A stretch of 49,562 nt of DNA from Ardenticatenaceae bacterium. GTDB taxonomy: Bacteria; Chloroflexota; Anaerolineae; Promineifilales; Promineifilaceae. The notes under the pieces are model-generated. The model saw only the letters and a list, made by a program, of their open reading frames with translations. It did no database searches and was not told where the DNA came from. Made by a program: the position numbers and the translations under genes. Location of the stretch: assembly GCA_020634495.1 (NCBI GenBank), contig JACKBR010000035.1, positions 1 through 49,562 of the forward strand. The letters run 5' to 3'. Shown piece after piece: positions 7,386 to 16,231 of this stretch (the first letter of the stretch is position 1; the number at the start of each line of letters is the position of its first letter).

Positions 7386-8364
7386 CAAATAAGCCCAGCG
7401 GTGGCGTGCGTAGGTAATTGGTCGTGCGGGCTTTGCGCTGTAAATCAGCATAAACGCGCTCTACCTGTTCCGCTTCTAAATCCAGCTCACGAGCGACCAC
7501 ATCGGCCGGAACTTCATGCTTCAATCCATACCAGATCAAATCCATTAAATCAAAGGGCAGGCGGAAGAAAAACTCTTCCTGCGTGCTGGAGGCGCTGTAG
7601 GTGTCTGAGGTTGGCGGGCGGGTGCGAATCGCTTCGGGGATGTTTAGATACTCAGCGAGTTGGTAAACCTGGGTTTTATACAGGTGACCAATGGGCTGCA
7701 CATCCATCGCGCTGTCGCCATATTTTACAAAAAAGCCCTGATCATGCTCATTTTTCTGTGGCGTGCCAATGACGGCAAAGTCATGCAGCTCGGCATTGTA
7801 ATAAAGCATGGCGGCGCGGCTGCGCTGTTTGAAGTTGGTGGCCGCGACGATCTGGCGTAGCTGAGACGGCCGTAACCGCTCGCTCTTTTCTTCGCCCTCT
7901 GGGCTTACGATGGTCAAGCGGTAAAAGTTGAGCTTGTCGCTGTCCAGCAAATCAGTGGGCAACGTAATTTTGAGCTTGTAGCTGGTGTCGTATTCTGGGA
8001 AAACTTCTTTAACGGCCTGGTCGCGGCGACGGTAGCTGCCAAAACCATACAGCGGCTCTGTAATGTCTTCTACCAGCGGCGTGACGCCAAATTGGTGGCA
8101 CACTTCGCGCCCAAGCAAAAGGCTTTCAGGGCTGGATTCGCGTTCTGGCATCAGCAGCACAACCAGCCGGTTGAGCGGGATTGCCTGCACAGCCATCGCC
8201 AGCACCACGGCCGAATCGACCCCGCCGCTGACGCCCAGCACACCCCCTTTGCGCTTCAGAACGTGAAAAATATCGTTGCGCAGGCGCTCGACGATGCGCT
8301 CAACCTCTTTGGCCGGATCCAGGTCTAAAATGTGCCGGTGAAATTCGGCAGTTTTTGTCGTCAT
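7363..8364 (-). CDS. NAD+ synthetase-like ATP-pyrophosphatase (NadE family)
   Basis: A 333-aa N-type ATP pyrophosphatase. The P-loop is SGGVDS (residues 46-51). Downstream, GTPQKNEHDQGFFVKYGD and PIGHLYKTQVYQLAEYL match the amide-forming core of ammonia-dependent NAD synthetase. No N-terminal nitrilase/glutaminase domain is present, so it would use free ammonia. It is longer than the usual 270-280 aa, with an insertion around 100-160 and a C-terminal segment (PTSDTYSASSTQEEFFF) unlike the usual acidic NadE ending. The ATG at 8364 has GGGAGA about 6 nt upstream. It sits 40 nt downstream of the AsnB-type gene in the carrier-protein operon. Housekeeping NAD synthesis is the default call, but a dedicated amide-forming step in the cluster is possible. 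Confidence 0.8.
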   Translation of the reverse strand: MTTKTAEFHRHILDLDPAKEVERIVERLRNDIFHVLKRKGGVLGVSGGVDSAVVLAMAVQAIPLNRLVVLLMPERESSPESLLLGREVCHQFGVTPLVEDITEPLYGFGSYRRRDQAVKEVFPEYDTSYKLKITLPTDLLDSDKLNFYRLTIVSPEGEEKSERLRPSQLRQIVAATNFKQRSRAAMLYYNAELHDFAVIGTPQKNEHDQGFFVKYGDSAMDVQPIGHLYKTQVYQLAEYLNIPEAIRTRPPTSDTYSASSTQEEFFFRLPFDLMDLIWYGLKHEVPADVVARELDLEAEQVERVYADLQRKARTTNYLRTPPLGLFDEEPDRV

Positions 8365-8404
8365 AAGAAATCTCCCAATATTTGGACACACCTGTGTCCG
8401 CTTG

Positions 8405-10405
8405 TTATTTGACGGCGTGGGCCAGTGACCCGCGTCTGATGATTTTTTGATTGGTGACTGGTTGGTGGGAAACGGCCGTTCCCCACGAATCTATAAAGTG
8501 ATGATGCACCAGCTGGGTAGATAAAATACCTGCCAGGGCCATTTCGTCAATCTCGCCCAGGCTACCCAGCCGCTCTTGCTTTTTCTGTAAAGCCTGCACG
8601 GCTGCGGGATTAAAACAGCCAGCTGCTTCAACCTTTGCCGGTGAAAGCATCTCGGCCACCCAGTCCAACGGCCGTCCGTCTGGGAAAAAGCTGTGGTGAA
8701 TGGGGGCACGGTACGGCCGTTTTTGCCGCTGCCAAATTTCTGCTGGCAGCAGATCGCGCACGGCGTACTTTAGAATATGCTTCTCGTTTAAGCCGCGCAG
8801 CTTAAAGTCAGGTGGCAGCTGATTGCAAAACTCAATGACATGGTGGTCCAAGAACGGAAAACGCCCTTCAATGGAATGGGCCATTGCCATGCGATCTCCC
8901 TGGGCTGAGAGCAAATACTCCGCCAGGAAAATGCGGATTTCTAAATATTGAGCCTGCGCCAGCGGCGTCCAGCGGCCAAAGCTGGCCGGAAGCGGCAAAT
9001 CGGGCAGCGAATTTTCTGTGCTGCTTTGCGCCAACACATCCTGGCTGAATAGCCGCCGGTGCCGCGCTCCATTGCGCCAGCGCAGCAAATGCGAATAGCC
9101 CGGTTCGGCAACGTCGGTGAGCCGGTGGCCAAAAAACTTGGCCAGATAAGCCGGGTTGTCTAAGTTTTGCACGTAGCTGTAGAGTTTTTTGAGGAGGAGC
9201 GGCCGTATTGCAGAGTCTGGCTCACGAGCCCAAAAGCGGCGAATCAACGATTCTTTAAAAATGTTGTAGCCACCCAGGAACTCATCTGCACCTTCCCCGG
9301 TCAGAACCACTTTGATGCCAGATTTCTCCACAAAATCGGACAGCAAATAGAGGGGCACAGGTGAAGTCCGTAAAATGGGCGTTTCTGTGTGCCAGACGAC
9401 GTTGGGAAAAGCCTGGCCAACATCGGCGTGGGTGCAGGTGATGACGTGGTGTTCTGTGCCCAAATGGGCCGCCATCTGCTGCTGAAAGCTGCTTTCATCA
9501 AATGCTGTGTCGGTAAACGCGATGGAAAATGTTTCCAGGCGCTGGCCAATGTCGTGGTAAAGCAGGGCGGCGATTGTGGAAGAATCTAACCCACCGCTGA
9601 GGTAAGCGCCAACGGGCACATCGGCACGCAGGCGCAGCCGGGTGGCTTCTGTGAGCAAATGACGCAGCTCAACGGCCGTTTCTGCCAACGTTTGTCCATT
9701 TTTCGGCCGTTCCACGGGGAATTCCGGCTGCCAATACTGCTCGATGTGTACCTGGCCATTTTGGGCCACTAAAAAGTGACCGGGCGGCAGCGTTTGGATG
9801 TCCTTAAAAATGGTGCGCGGCGGCAGCGGACTCCAGTAAGTGAAAATTTGATCCAGCGTGACAAAATCAAGCTGGGGAGCCTCTGGCAGTGCGGCCAAAA
9901 TTGCCTTCATCTCAGAGGCAAAGATGAGCTGCTCGTTTTGAATGGTGTAGAAGAACGGCCGTATTCCCACACGATCCCGCGCAGCAAATAATGTGTGAGC
10001 GCGCTCATCCCAGATGGCAAAAGAAAATTGGCCATTCATCTTTTGCAAACAGTCCGTGCCAAATTCCTCATACAGGTGCAGAATAACTTCTGTGTCGCTG
10101 TCTGTGGCAAACTGGTGACCGGCCTGCTTTAGCTCAATACAAAGCTCGCGGTAGTTGAAGATTTCACCGTTGAACGTAATCCAAAGTGTGCCGTCTTCAT
10201 TGCACAGTGGCTGCTGCCCCCCTGCCAAATCGATGATGCTCAGCCGGGCATGGCCAAAACCGACGCTGCTCTGTTCATCCTGGAAAAAGTACAAACCAGA
10301 TTCATCTGGGCCGCGATGCTGGAGGGTGTCCATCATCCGTTGCAGCGTTTCTGGCGAAATGGGTTGGGGGTGACCTAAATGGTCGATGCCTGCAATGCCA
10401 CACAT
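8405..10405 (-). CDS. AsnB-type glutamine-hydrolysing amidotransferase
   Basis: A 666-aa class II glutamine amidotransferase of the asparagine synthase family. Cys2 (MCGIAG) is the N-terminal nucleophile of the glutaminase domain (about 1-210), with RGPDESG and FNGEIFNY. The synthetase domain has the pyrophosphatase loop SGGLDSS (270-276) and VLTGEGADEFLGGY. The transfer of ammonia from Gln to an AMP-activated carboxylate is the family reaction. It begins 3 nt after the ligase stop codon. Genes of this kind with a ligase and ACP are also known in exosortase-A polysaccharide clusters, and AsnB homologues tailor many peptides. Context therefore suggests amidation of a small carboxylate product rather than plain asparagine synthesis. 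Confidence 0.9.
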   Translation of the reverse strand: MCGIAGIDHLGHPQPISPETLQRMMDTLQHRGPDESGLYFFQDEQSSVGFGHARLSIIDLAGGQQPLCNEDGTLWITFNGEIFNYRELCIELKQAGHQFATDSDTEVILHLYEEFGTDCLQKMNGQFSFAIWDERAHTLFAARDRVGIRPFFYTIQNEQLIFASEMKAILAALPEAPQLDFVTLDQIFTYWSPLPPRTIFKDIQTLPPGHFLVAQNGQVHIEQYWQPEFPVERPKNGQTLAETAVELRHLLTEATRLRLRADVPVGAYLSGGLDSSTIAALLYHDIGQRLETFSIAFTDTAFDESSFQQQMAAHLGTEHHVITCTHADVGQAFPNVVWHTETPILRTSPVPLYLLSDFVEKSGIKVVLTGEGADEFLGGYNIFKESLIRRFWAREPDSAIRPLLLKKLYSYVQNLDNPAYLAKFFGHRLTDVAEPGYSHLLRWRNGARHRRLFSQDVLAQSSTENSLPDLPLPASFGRWTPLAQAQYLEIRIFLAEYLLSAQGDRMAMAHSIEGRFPFLDHHVIEFCNQLPPDFKLRGLNEKHILKYAVRDLLPAEIWQRQKRPYRAPIHHSFFPDGRPLDWVAEMLSPAKVEAAGCFNPAAVQALQKKQERLGSLGEIDEMALAGILSTQLVHHHFIDSWGTAVSHQPVTNQKIIRRGSLAHAVK

Positions 10406-10408
10406 TGG

Positions 10409-11923
10409 TTAACTTAATTCCTTTTTGGCAATCTTGCCATTGCTAGATTTTGGCAGTACATCACGGAACTCAATTTGCTGCGGCACCATAAAATCTTCCA
10501 GGTGCTGGCGACAATGACGAAGAATATCTTTTTCGCTGAGTGCGCCATCTTTGGCAACCACAAATGCTTTGATTGCTTCCCCCAAAACGGGATCAGGCAC
10601 ACCGATAACGGCCGTTTCCACCACCCCATCCAGACTAAACAGCACGTTTTCAATTTCTTTGGGGGCTACTTTTTCGCCACGACTTTTAATGATGTCGTCT
10701 TTGCGTCCGACAAAGTAGAAGAAACCTTCGTTGTCTATACGAAATAAATCGCCACTGTAGCACAGTCGTTCGCCAGGAATGGCTCCGGGCCGAAAACGGG
10801 CCGCAGAGGCTTCTGGTCGTTCCCAATAGCCGCGCATGACATGGCTGCCGCGAATAACCAGCTCGCCAATCTCGCCAGGGCCAAGCCGCCTACCCGTTTC
10901 ATCCTCAACCCAGGCCTCAGTGCCAGGAATCGGAATGCCAACCGAATTCGGCCGTACGGCCAGCTGCTCCGGCGGCAGGTAAAGGGTGCGCTTGGTTTCG
11001 GTAAGGCCGTACATGGAAAAGAGCGTTGCCTGGGGAAATTTTTCTTGCAGGGCTGTGATGTGGCTGGGAGAAAGGGCTGCGGCCGTATTTGTCAGGTAGC
11101 GTAAGCTGGAAAAATCGTATGAGCTCAGGTCCATTTGCAGCAAAATGGCGGCAATGGTAGGTACTAACGGAAAGCCTGTTACTTTTTCCGCGGCAATCCG
11201 CTTAAAAATTTGGGCTGGATAGGCAAAGGATCGTTCCAATACGAGCGTTCCGCCAAATTTGAAGGTCATCAACAGCTGGTAGAGGCCATAGTCAAAGGAA
11301 AGCGGCAGCAGGTTCAGCACAATGTCTTCGGGCACGTTTTGCAGGTAGCTGATGATGGATGAGGCGGCAAAGACAACGTTGTTGTGCGCTGACATGACCC
11401 CTTTTGGCTCACCGGTGCTGCCTGAGGTGTAAATGAGGCAGGCCAAATCCTGATCGACGTTTTGGCAGGACGGCCGTTCCGCTGAATATGCGTCCTGAAT
11501 TTCTGAAAATGAAAGACAGCCATCCGGCGCTTCCCCCACAATAACCACGGTGTTCAGGCTTGGAACAGATTTTTGCAGGGAAACGGCCGTTTTTGCCTGA
11601 CGCTGCCAGGTAATGATACCGGCGGCACGGCTGTTCTGGGCCATATAGCGCAGCTTATCGACCTTGGTAGAATGGTTAACGGGCACAAAAACGGCATTTG
11701 CCTTAAGCGTGGCAAAAATCCCCACGACCAGCTCCACAGAATTTTGCAAAAAGAGCAGTACCCGGTCGCCACGAACCACGCCGTCATCTATCAATGCCAG
11801 CGCCAACCGGTTAGCCATTGCATCAATTTGAGCGTAGGTCAACCGCTGCTCCCCACAAATGAGGGCAACCTTTTCAGGTGAATGTGCCGCACTATCTTCT
11901 AAAAACGATTGAACAAGTTTCAT
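10409..11923 (-). CDS. AMP-dependent acyl/aminoacyl ligase (stand-alone adenylation enzyme)
   Basis: A 504-aa member of the ANL superfamily. Core motifs: A3 YTSGSTGEPKG (165-175), A5 YGLTE, A7 YSGDL, A8-like GRKDDIIKSRGEKV, and the C-terminal catalytic lysine in NGKIAKKEL (about Lys497). The enzyme activates a carboxylic or amino acid as acyl-AMP and passes it to a thiol, here probably the phosphopantetheine of the ACP encoded just upstream (20-bp gap). No carrier or condensation domain is fused to it. I cannot predict the substrate: the aromatic/amino-acid specificity residues do not read clearly as a standard NRPS code. It resembles the acyl-ligase of exosortase-A-associated clusters in size and neighbourhood. 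Confidence 0.88.
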   Translation of the reverse strand: MKLVQSFLEDSAAHSPEKVALICGEQRLTYAQIDAMANRLALALIDDGVVRGDRVLLFLQNSVELVVGIFATLKANAVFVPVNHSTKVDKLRYMAQNSRAAGIITWQRQAKTAVSLQKSVPSLNTVVIVGEAPDGCLSFSEIQDAYSAERPSCQNVDQDLACLIYTSGSTGEPKGVMSAHNNVVFAASSIISYLQNVPEDIVLNLLPLSFDYGLYQLLMTFKFGGTLVLERSFAYPAQIFKRIAAEKVTGFPLVPTIAAILLQMDLSSYDFSSLRYLTNTAAALSPSHITALQEKFPQATLFSMYGLTETKRTLYLPPEQLAVRPNSVGIPIPGTEAWVEDETGRRLGPGEIGELVIRGSHVMRGYWERPEASAARFRPGAIPGERLCYSGDLFRIDNEGFFYFVGRKDDIIKSRGEKVAPKEIENVLFSLDGVVETAVIGVPDPVLGEAIKAFVVAKDGALSEKDILRHCRQHLEDFMVPQQIEFRDVLPKSSNGKIAKKELS

Positions 11924-11942
11924 CTAATCTTCCAGTCCTGGC

Positions 11943-12200
11943 TTAGGAAACAGCAAGCTGTCCTTTGCGGGCAACGTAGGCTGCTAATTTATTAACCGAA
12001 TCGAAATTTTCTGGCTCGATTTCGTTGTCGCCAACTTCAATGCCAAAGGTTTCTTCAACAAACATAACCAATTCCAGCGTTCCTGTTGAATCCACCACGC
12101 CTTCATCCAAAAAGGAGGCGTCATCGCTCAGGTCAAAGCCATCGGGATTAAATAAAAAGTTCTCGGCAATAAAGGCTCTTATTTGTTCTTTTACATTCAT
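11943..12200 (-). CDS. Free-standing acyl carrier protein
   Basis: An 85-aa carrier protein. The phosphopantetheine site is Ser38 in EGVVDSTGTLEL, followed by the acidic recognition helix (ELVMFVEETFGIEVGDNEI). It is acidic overall, as usual for ACPs. The start codon overlaps the stop of the condensation-thioesterase gene by 4 nt, and the ligase follows 20 nt downstream, so the three are very likely co-translated and work together: the ligase loads this ACP, which donates to the condensation domain. It is not the fatty-acid AcpP by context (no fab genes nearby). A phosphopantetheinyl transferase is not present in the window. Confidence 0.92.
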   Translation of the reverse strand: MNVKEQIRAFIAENFLFNPDGFDLSDDASFLDEGVVDSTGTLELVMFVEETFGIEVGDNEIEPENFDSVNKLAAYVARKGQLAVS

Positions 12201-14827
12201 TTTGAATCATCCTTGTTCATGGTTTTTGATAAGGTCGTTTGTATGGTCTGACCCACAACGGCGACGGCTGGTTCTCGCAGCAATGCCAGATGCCCGTGTG
12301 CCTCTTGGATAGTGTGAACATCCAAATCTTTTGTGAGGCGTTTCCAGCCGTAGTGGGGAAATGGCGAACGAATTTCTTTACGGCCGTAACCCAAAGGACA
12401 GCGCAAAAGGGTGATACGGCCGTCGTAAGACTGAGGCAAATATTTGCGGGCAGCCTTATCGTACATTTCAAACAATGCACGGGCGCGCGGATCAGTAATA
12501 CTAGAAGCATCCATATCGCGCGGCTCTGGCGTGCGGTTTACCTGAGCCCCGGCTGCGGCCTCACGTTGGCGAATCTCCCGCTCACCTGGCAGGTTCTTAA
12601 AGCGTCGTTGCATATGATGCAGCTTACGCTTAAGAGTCATCTTTCTAAATCTCACAATGCGCCCTTTGTAGTTTCTAAGGATGCGTCTGGAGCCAAACAC
12701 CCGGAAAAATGTTGCCCGGTTCCAATTATCCCGCCCCCACAAAAAGATAGCCTCTTCACGATGGGACGAAAGTCGCAATGCCTTTGCCAAGAAATGAGAA
12801 ACCCGCCACCAAGATTTATAGCCTGGATTTGGCGCAGGCATATCAATGACGACTAAAAATGGAACCGTTTCCCCTACCTGGCGAAGCTGTTGGGCAACTT
12901 CATAGGCCAGAATGCCGCCCGCCGAGTAGCCGCCTAGATAATATGGCCCTTGAGGCTGGGCATCCTGAATGGCTTCCCGATAATAAACAGCTAAATGCTC
13001 CACGTTAGCCGCTGGGAAATCTTCAACATCTAGATCAGGCGTTTGAAAGGTGTAAATGGGTTGTTCTGGCAGCATATTCTTTGCTACCCGATTTAAGGCC
13101 AGGGTATTACCGGCAGCCCCCGGAATGAGGAACAGGGATGGCACATCTGGAGACCCCGGCTGAATTGTTATGATTGCGTCTGGCTTGGTTTCTGTTTCAA
13201 TCTGACTGGCCAAAGCGGCGATGGTGCTGCTGCGCAGCAGCGTAGAGAGCGGCAAATAATGGCCTGTGGCTGCCTCAAATTTGCTTAAAAAGCTCATGGC
13301 CCGCAGCGACTCCCCGCCCAAATCAAAAAAGTCATCATGTATTCCAATTGGAGAGCGGTCTAAAATTTCTTCCCAAATTTGCTGAAGCTGGCTTTCAATT
13401 GGCGTTGTGGGCGGTGCATAGCTGGGTTTGGAACGGCCGTTTCCATTTCCATTTAAGCCTAAATCGTCACTGGCAAACTCAGGCCAGGGAATAGCCCCAT
13501 CTTGAATAGAGGCATCAGGGTTTTCCAGCAAGCGGTCAAGCAACTTCTGCAAGCTTTGTTGCGCATGGGCCTGTTCTTCCTCTGTAAAAATATCTAAATG
13601 AAAATCTAAATACAAATCAAAGCTGTTGTCGTCGGCAAGGTGATGGATGTGCAAACCCAGCCGCTCGCTGCCGTGCCCTGGATGCACAATCGTATGCTTC
13701 ACTATCTGCTCGTCAAAGGAGAGAGACGGCCGTTGCACAAAAGTAAACATGACGTCCAGCGCCAAATCAGACGCTGCCCGGCTGGCACCATGCCTGTAAT
13801 GAAGCAAGAGCTGCTTCATTTCCTCAGTCACCTTGTGCAGTAAAGTGGTAAACGTCTCGCCCTGGTCGATGGTAACCTGAACGGGGCACAGCTCCATCAA
13901 CACCCCAGCCGTCTGGCGATTCACCTGGGTCGCTCGGTTGTGAATGGTGGTGACAAACCCCAGATGGGAATTCCCCGTCAACTGGTGCATCAGGCTAAAA
14001 AAGAGGGTGGCGGTCAGGCAAAATTGGCGCAATTCTGAGGTTGTCGTGCCTAAATCAGCCTGCTCGGCCAGGGCGATGAGCCGAGTTGTTTGCTCTGTCC
14101 CTAAATTGTAAATCCAGCGCCGCACCTGGCTATTTCGTTTGGCGGGCAAACGGCCGTAAAAGTTTGCCGGGTCTAAAGGCTGGCTTACTTTCTCCTGCCA
14201 AAAAGCGTGAGACTTTGCCGCCCGGCTGCTGGCCTGCTGTCGTTGCAAGGCATCGACATAGCGTGAAAAAGGCGGTTTTTCGGTTATTGTCAGCTTTTCG
14301 CCCTGTCGCAATGTGGCGTAATGGCCCAACAAGGTCTCGGCAATTAGAAAAAATGAGGAAGCATCTGTAATGAGATGGTGCATATTGATGAACCAAATAG
14401 ACGCTTCTTCGTTTAACAACAAGAGCGCTGAATCGTACAGGCCATGCTCTAGCTGAAACGGCCGTTGCGCTCGATGACGCTGCCATTCCATAGCCGCTGC
14501 CGCTGGGTCAGGTTCGGCCGTAAAATCAACAAGGCACAATGGCGCTGGTGGCGCAGCCAACACTTGCTGCTTGGGAACACCTTTTTCTTCCCGAAAAACA
14601 GTGCGCATCACATCGTATTGGGAAACGGCCGTGTCAAAAGCTTGTTGAAAAATATCTGGGCAAATTGGTGTGGTAAAAGCAAAGGAGAAAACGTTATTAA
14701 AGTGAACTGCGGAAGGATCGAGCTGGTGTCCAATCCAATAAAGAAGCTGTAATTCGGTTAAATTTGACTCTGAAATCATTGTAGAAGATGGCCCGGTGTT
14801 TGGGACGACTGCTATATCGGTCTGCAT
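12197..14827 (-). CDS. NRPS-like condensation - carrier - thioesterase protein
   Basis: An 876-aa three-domain protein without an adenylation domain. The condensation domain (about 20-450) has the catalytic HHLITD, with the histidine pair at 150-151 and Asp155. The carrier domain (about 475-545) has LGGESL with pantetheine Ser507. The type I thioesterase (about 560-860) has nucleophile Ser635 in GYSAGG, probable Asp662 and His844/846 in EAHGHLALL. The thioesterase domain has an insertion (about 670-770) rich in Arg/Lys. It is the first gene of the leftward operon. The likely role is joining an acyl group from the free ACP to a nucleophile on its own carrier and releasing the product. How its own carrier is loaded is unclear, since only one ligase is present. 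Confidence 0.9.
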   Translation of the reverse strand: MQTDIAVVPNTGPSSTMISESNLTELQLLYWIGHQLDPSAVHFNNVFSFAFTTPICPDIFQQAFDTAVSQYDVMRTVFREEKGVPKQQVLAAPPAPLCLVDFTAEPDPAAAAMEWQRHRAQRPFQLEHGLYDSALLLLNEEASIWFINMHHLITDASSFFLIAETLLGHYATLRQGEKLTITEKPPFSRYVDALQRQQASSRAAKSHAFWQEKVSQPLDPANFYGRLPAKRNSQVRRWIYNLGTEQTTRLIALAEQADLGTTTSELRQFCLTATLFFSLMHQLTGNSHLGFVTTIHNRATQVNRQTAGVLMELCPVQVTIDQGETFTTLLHKVTEEMKQLLLHYRHGASRAASDLALDVMFTFVQRPSLSFDEQIVKHTIVHPGHGSERLGLHIHHLADDNSFDLYLDFHLDIFTEEEQAHAQQSLQKLLDRLLENPDASIQDGAIPWPEFASDDLGLNGNGNGRSKPSYAPPTTPIESQLQQIWEEILDRSPIGIHDDFFDLGGESLRAMSFLSKFEAATGHYLPLSTLLRSSTIAALASQIETETKPDAIITIQPGSPDVPSLFLIPGAAGNTLALNRVAKNMLPEQPIYTFQTPDLDVEDFPAANVEHLAVYYREAIQDAQPQGPYYLGGYSAGGILAYEVAQQLRQVGETVPFLVVIDMPAPNPGYKSWWRVSHFLAKALRLSSHREEAIFLWGRDNWNRATFFRVFGSRRILRNYKGRIVRFRKMTLKRKLHHMQRRFKNLPGEREIRQREAAAGAQVNRTPEPRDMDASSITDPRARALFEMYDKAARKYLPQSYDGRITLLRCPLGYGRKEIRSPFPHYGWKRLTKDLDVHTIQEAHGHLALLREPAVAVVGQTIQTTLSKTMNKDDSK

Positions 14828-14959
14828 GACTACCCCGACTGTCTTGTATGGGTTTGTTCCCTGGCAACAGAAAAACTAGGATACGTGTCAGGAATAATAA
14901 ATCATTAGTACTCTAGCCTAACTATGTAAACTTACAATTACGATGACGCCGAGAGGCCG
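14828..14959 (-). promoter_or_regulatory. Upstream region of the NRPS-like operon
   Basis: About 130 bp separate the end of hutI from the start of the condensation-carrier-thioesterase gene, both on the minus strand. The stretch is AT-rich between 14880 and 14945, unlike its neighbours. No convincing -35/-10 pair, operator or terminator could be named. By position it must hold the operon promoter unless transcription reads through from hutI. Confidence 0.35.
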
Positions 14960-16231
14960 CTACACGATTCGGCCGTTTTTCACCACCAGCTCGACCAAAT
15001 TTCCCCCAAATTGGTACGCCATTTGCCGGTAATCGGAGCAGTTCAGCAGCAGCAAATCTGCCTGCTTGCCTGGGGCCAACGAGCCGACTAAATTCGCCAA
15101 CCCAACGCCAAACGCCGCATTGATCGTGGCGGCGTTGACCGCTTCGGCAGGCAGCAGTCGCTGATAGCGTGTTGCCAATGCCATCACCAGCGGCAGCGAA
15201 GGGCACGGAGCGGAGCCGGGATTGATGTCGGTAGACAGGGCAACGGCGGCCCCCGCGTCTACAAGCCTGCGGGCGTCGGCAAAATCATGGCTGCCCAGGT
15301 TAAAATTCACGGCTGGCAGCACAATCCCAATGACGTTGGATGCCGCCAGCCGTTCGATATCTTCCACTGTGGTGACATCCAGATGGTCTACAGATGTGGC
15401 ATCTAGTTCAACCGCCAGCCCCACCCCACCAAGCGAAGTAAACTCATCGGCATGAATTTTGGGGAGCAGGCCATATGCCAAACCAGCCTCCAAAACGCGG
15501 CGGGATTGAGCCACATCAAAAGCATTCTGTTCACAAAAGACATCACAAAAGAGGGGACGGCCGTTTGCCCAAAAATGGCTCTCCCGGTACCAGGCTGCGG
15601 CTGCCGGGATCATTTCTTGCACCACCCACTCAATGTAAGCGGCGGAACGGCCGTTAAACTCCGGCGGCACCGCATGGGCAGGCATAAACGTTGGCACCAG
15701 GTCAATAGGCTGGGCCAAATCGAGGGCAGCGATGGCTTCCAGCATCTTTAATTCGCTGGCCAAATCCAGCCCGTAGCCCGTTTTGACCTCGGCGGTGGTT
15801 GTGCCCAGACGCAGCATCTGTTCCAGGCGGGGCAGCGTTGCCGCCACCAGCTCATCCACCGAAGCGGCACGGGTGGCCCGCATGGTGCTGACAATGCCGC
15901 CGCCCGCCGCCATGATTTCCATGTAGCTTGCCCCACGAATGCGCTGCTCAAACTCGCCAAGGCGATCCCCGGCGTACACCACATGCGTATGCGGATCGAC
16001 AAAGCCGGGGCAAACCACTTTGCCGCTGGCGTTAACCGTTTGTCCGGCGCTGTACCGTTCGCGAATGCTTTCTGTGGGGCCAATGGCCAGGATACGGCCG
16101 TCCTTCACCACCGCCGCCCCATCTGAAATCATGCCCACATCCTGCATCGCCGCGCCGCGTTTGGGCGCATTTGCGGCACAGGTCACCACCTGCGCCGCGC
16201 TGTGAATGAGTAAATCTGCGTCAACAATCAT
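14960..16231 (-). CDS. hutI: Imidazolonepropionase
   Basis: HutI (423 aa) hydrolyses 4-imidazolone-5-propionate to N-formimino-L-glutamate, the third step of histidine breakdown. It belongs to the amidohydrolase superfamily. The metal-binding motif is VDPHTHVVYAGDR; EVKTGYGLDL, the His in KIHADEFTSLGG, the DATSVDHLD strand, and the metal-ligand Asp in LSTDINPGSAPCPS are all characteristic of HutI. Its ATG overlaps the stop of the upstream methyltransferase gene by 4 nt, giving a hutU-methyltransferase-hutI operon. The next enzyme (hutG, hutF or ftcD) is not in the window. Confidence 0.95.
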   Translation of the reverse strand: MIVDADLLIHSAAQVVTCAANAPKRGAAMQDVGMISDGAAVVKDGRILAIGPTESIRERYSAGQTVNASGKVVCPGFVDPHTHVVYAGDRLGEFEQRIRGASYMEIMAAGGGIVSTMRATRAASVDELVAATLPRLEQMLRLGTTTAEVKTGYGLDLASELKMLEAIAALDLAQPIDLVPTFMPAHAVPPEFNGRSAAYIEWVVQEMIPAAAAWYRESHFWANGRPLFCDVFCEQNAFDVAQSRRVLEAGLAYGLLPKIHADEFTSLGGVGLAVELDATSVDHLDVTTVEDIERLAASNVIGIVLPAVNFNLGSHDFADARRLVDAGAAVALSTDINPGSAPCPSLPLVMALATRYQRLLPAEAVNAATINAAFGVGLANLVGSLAPGKQADLLLLNCSDYRQMAYQFGGNLVELVVKNGRIV

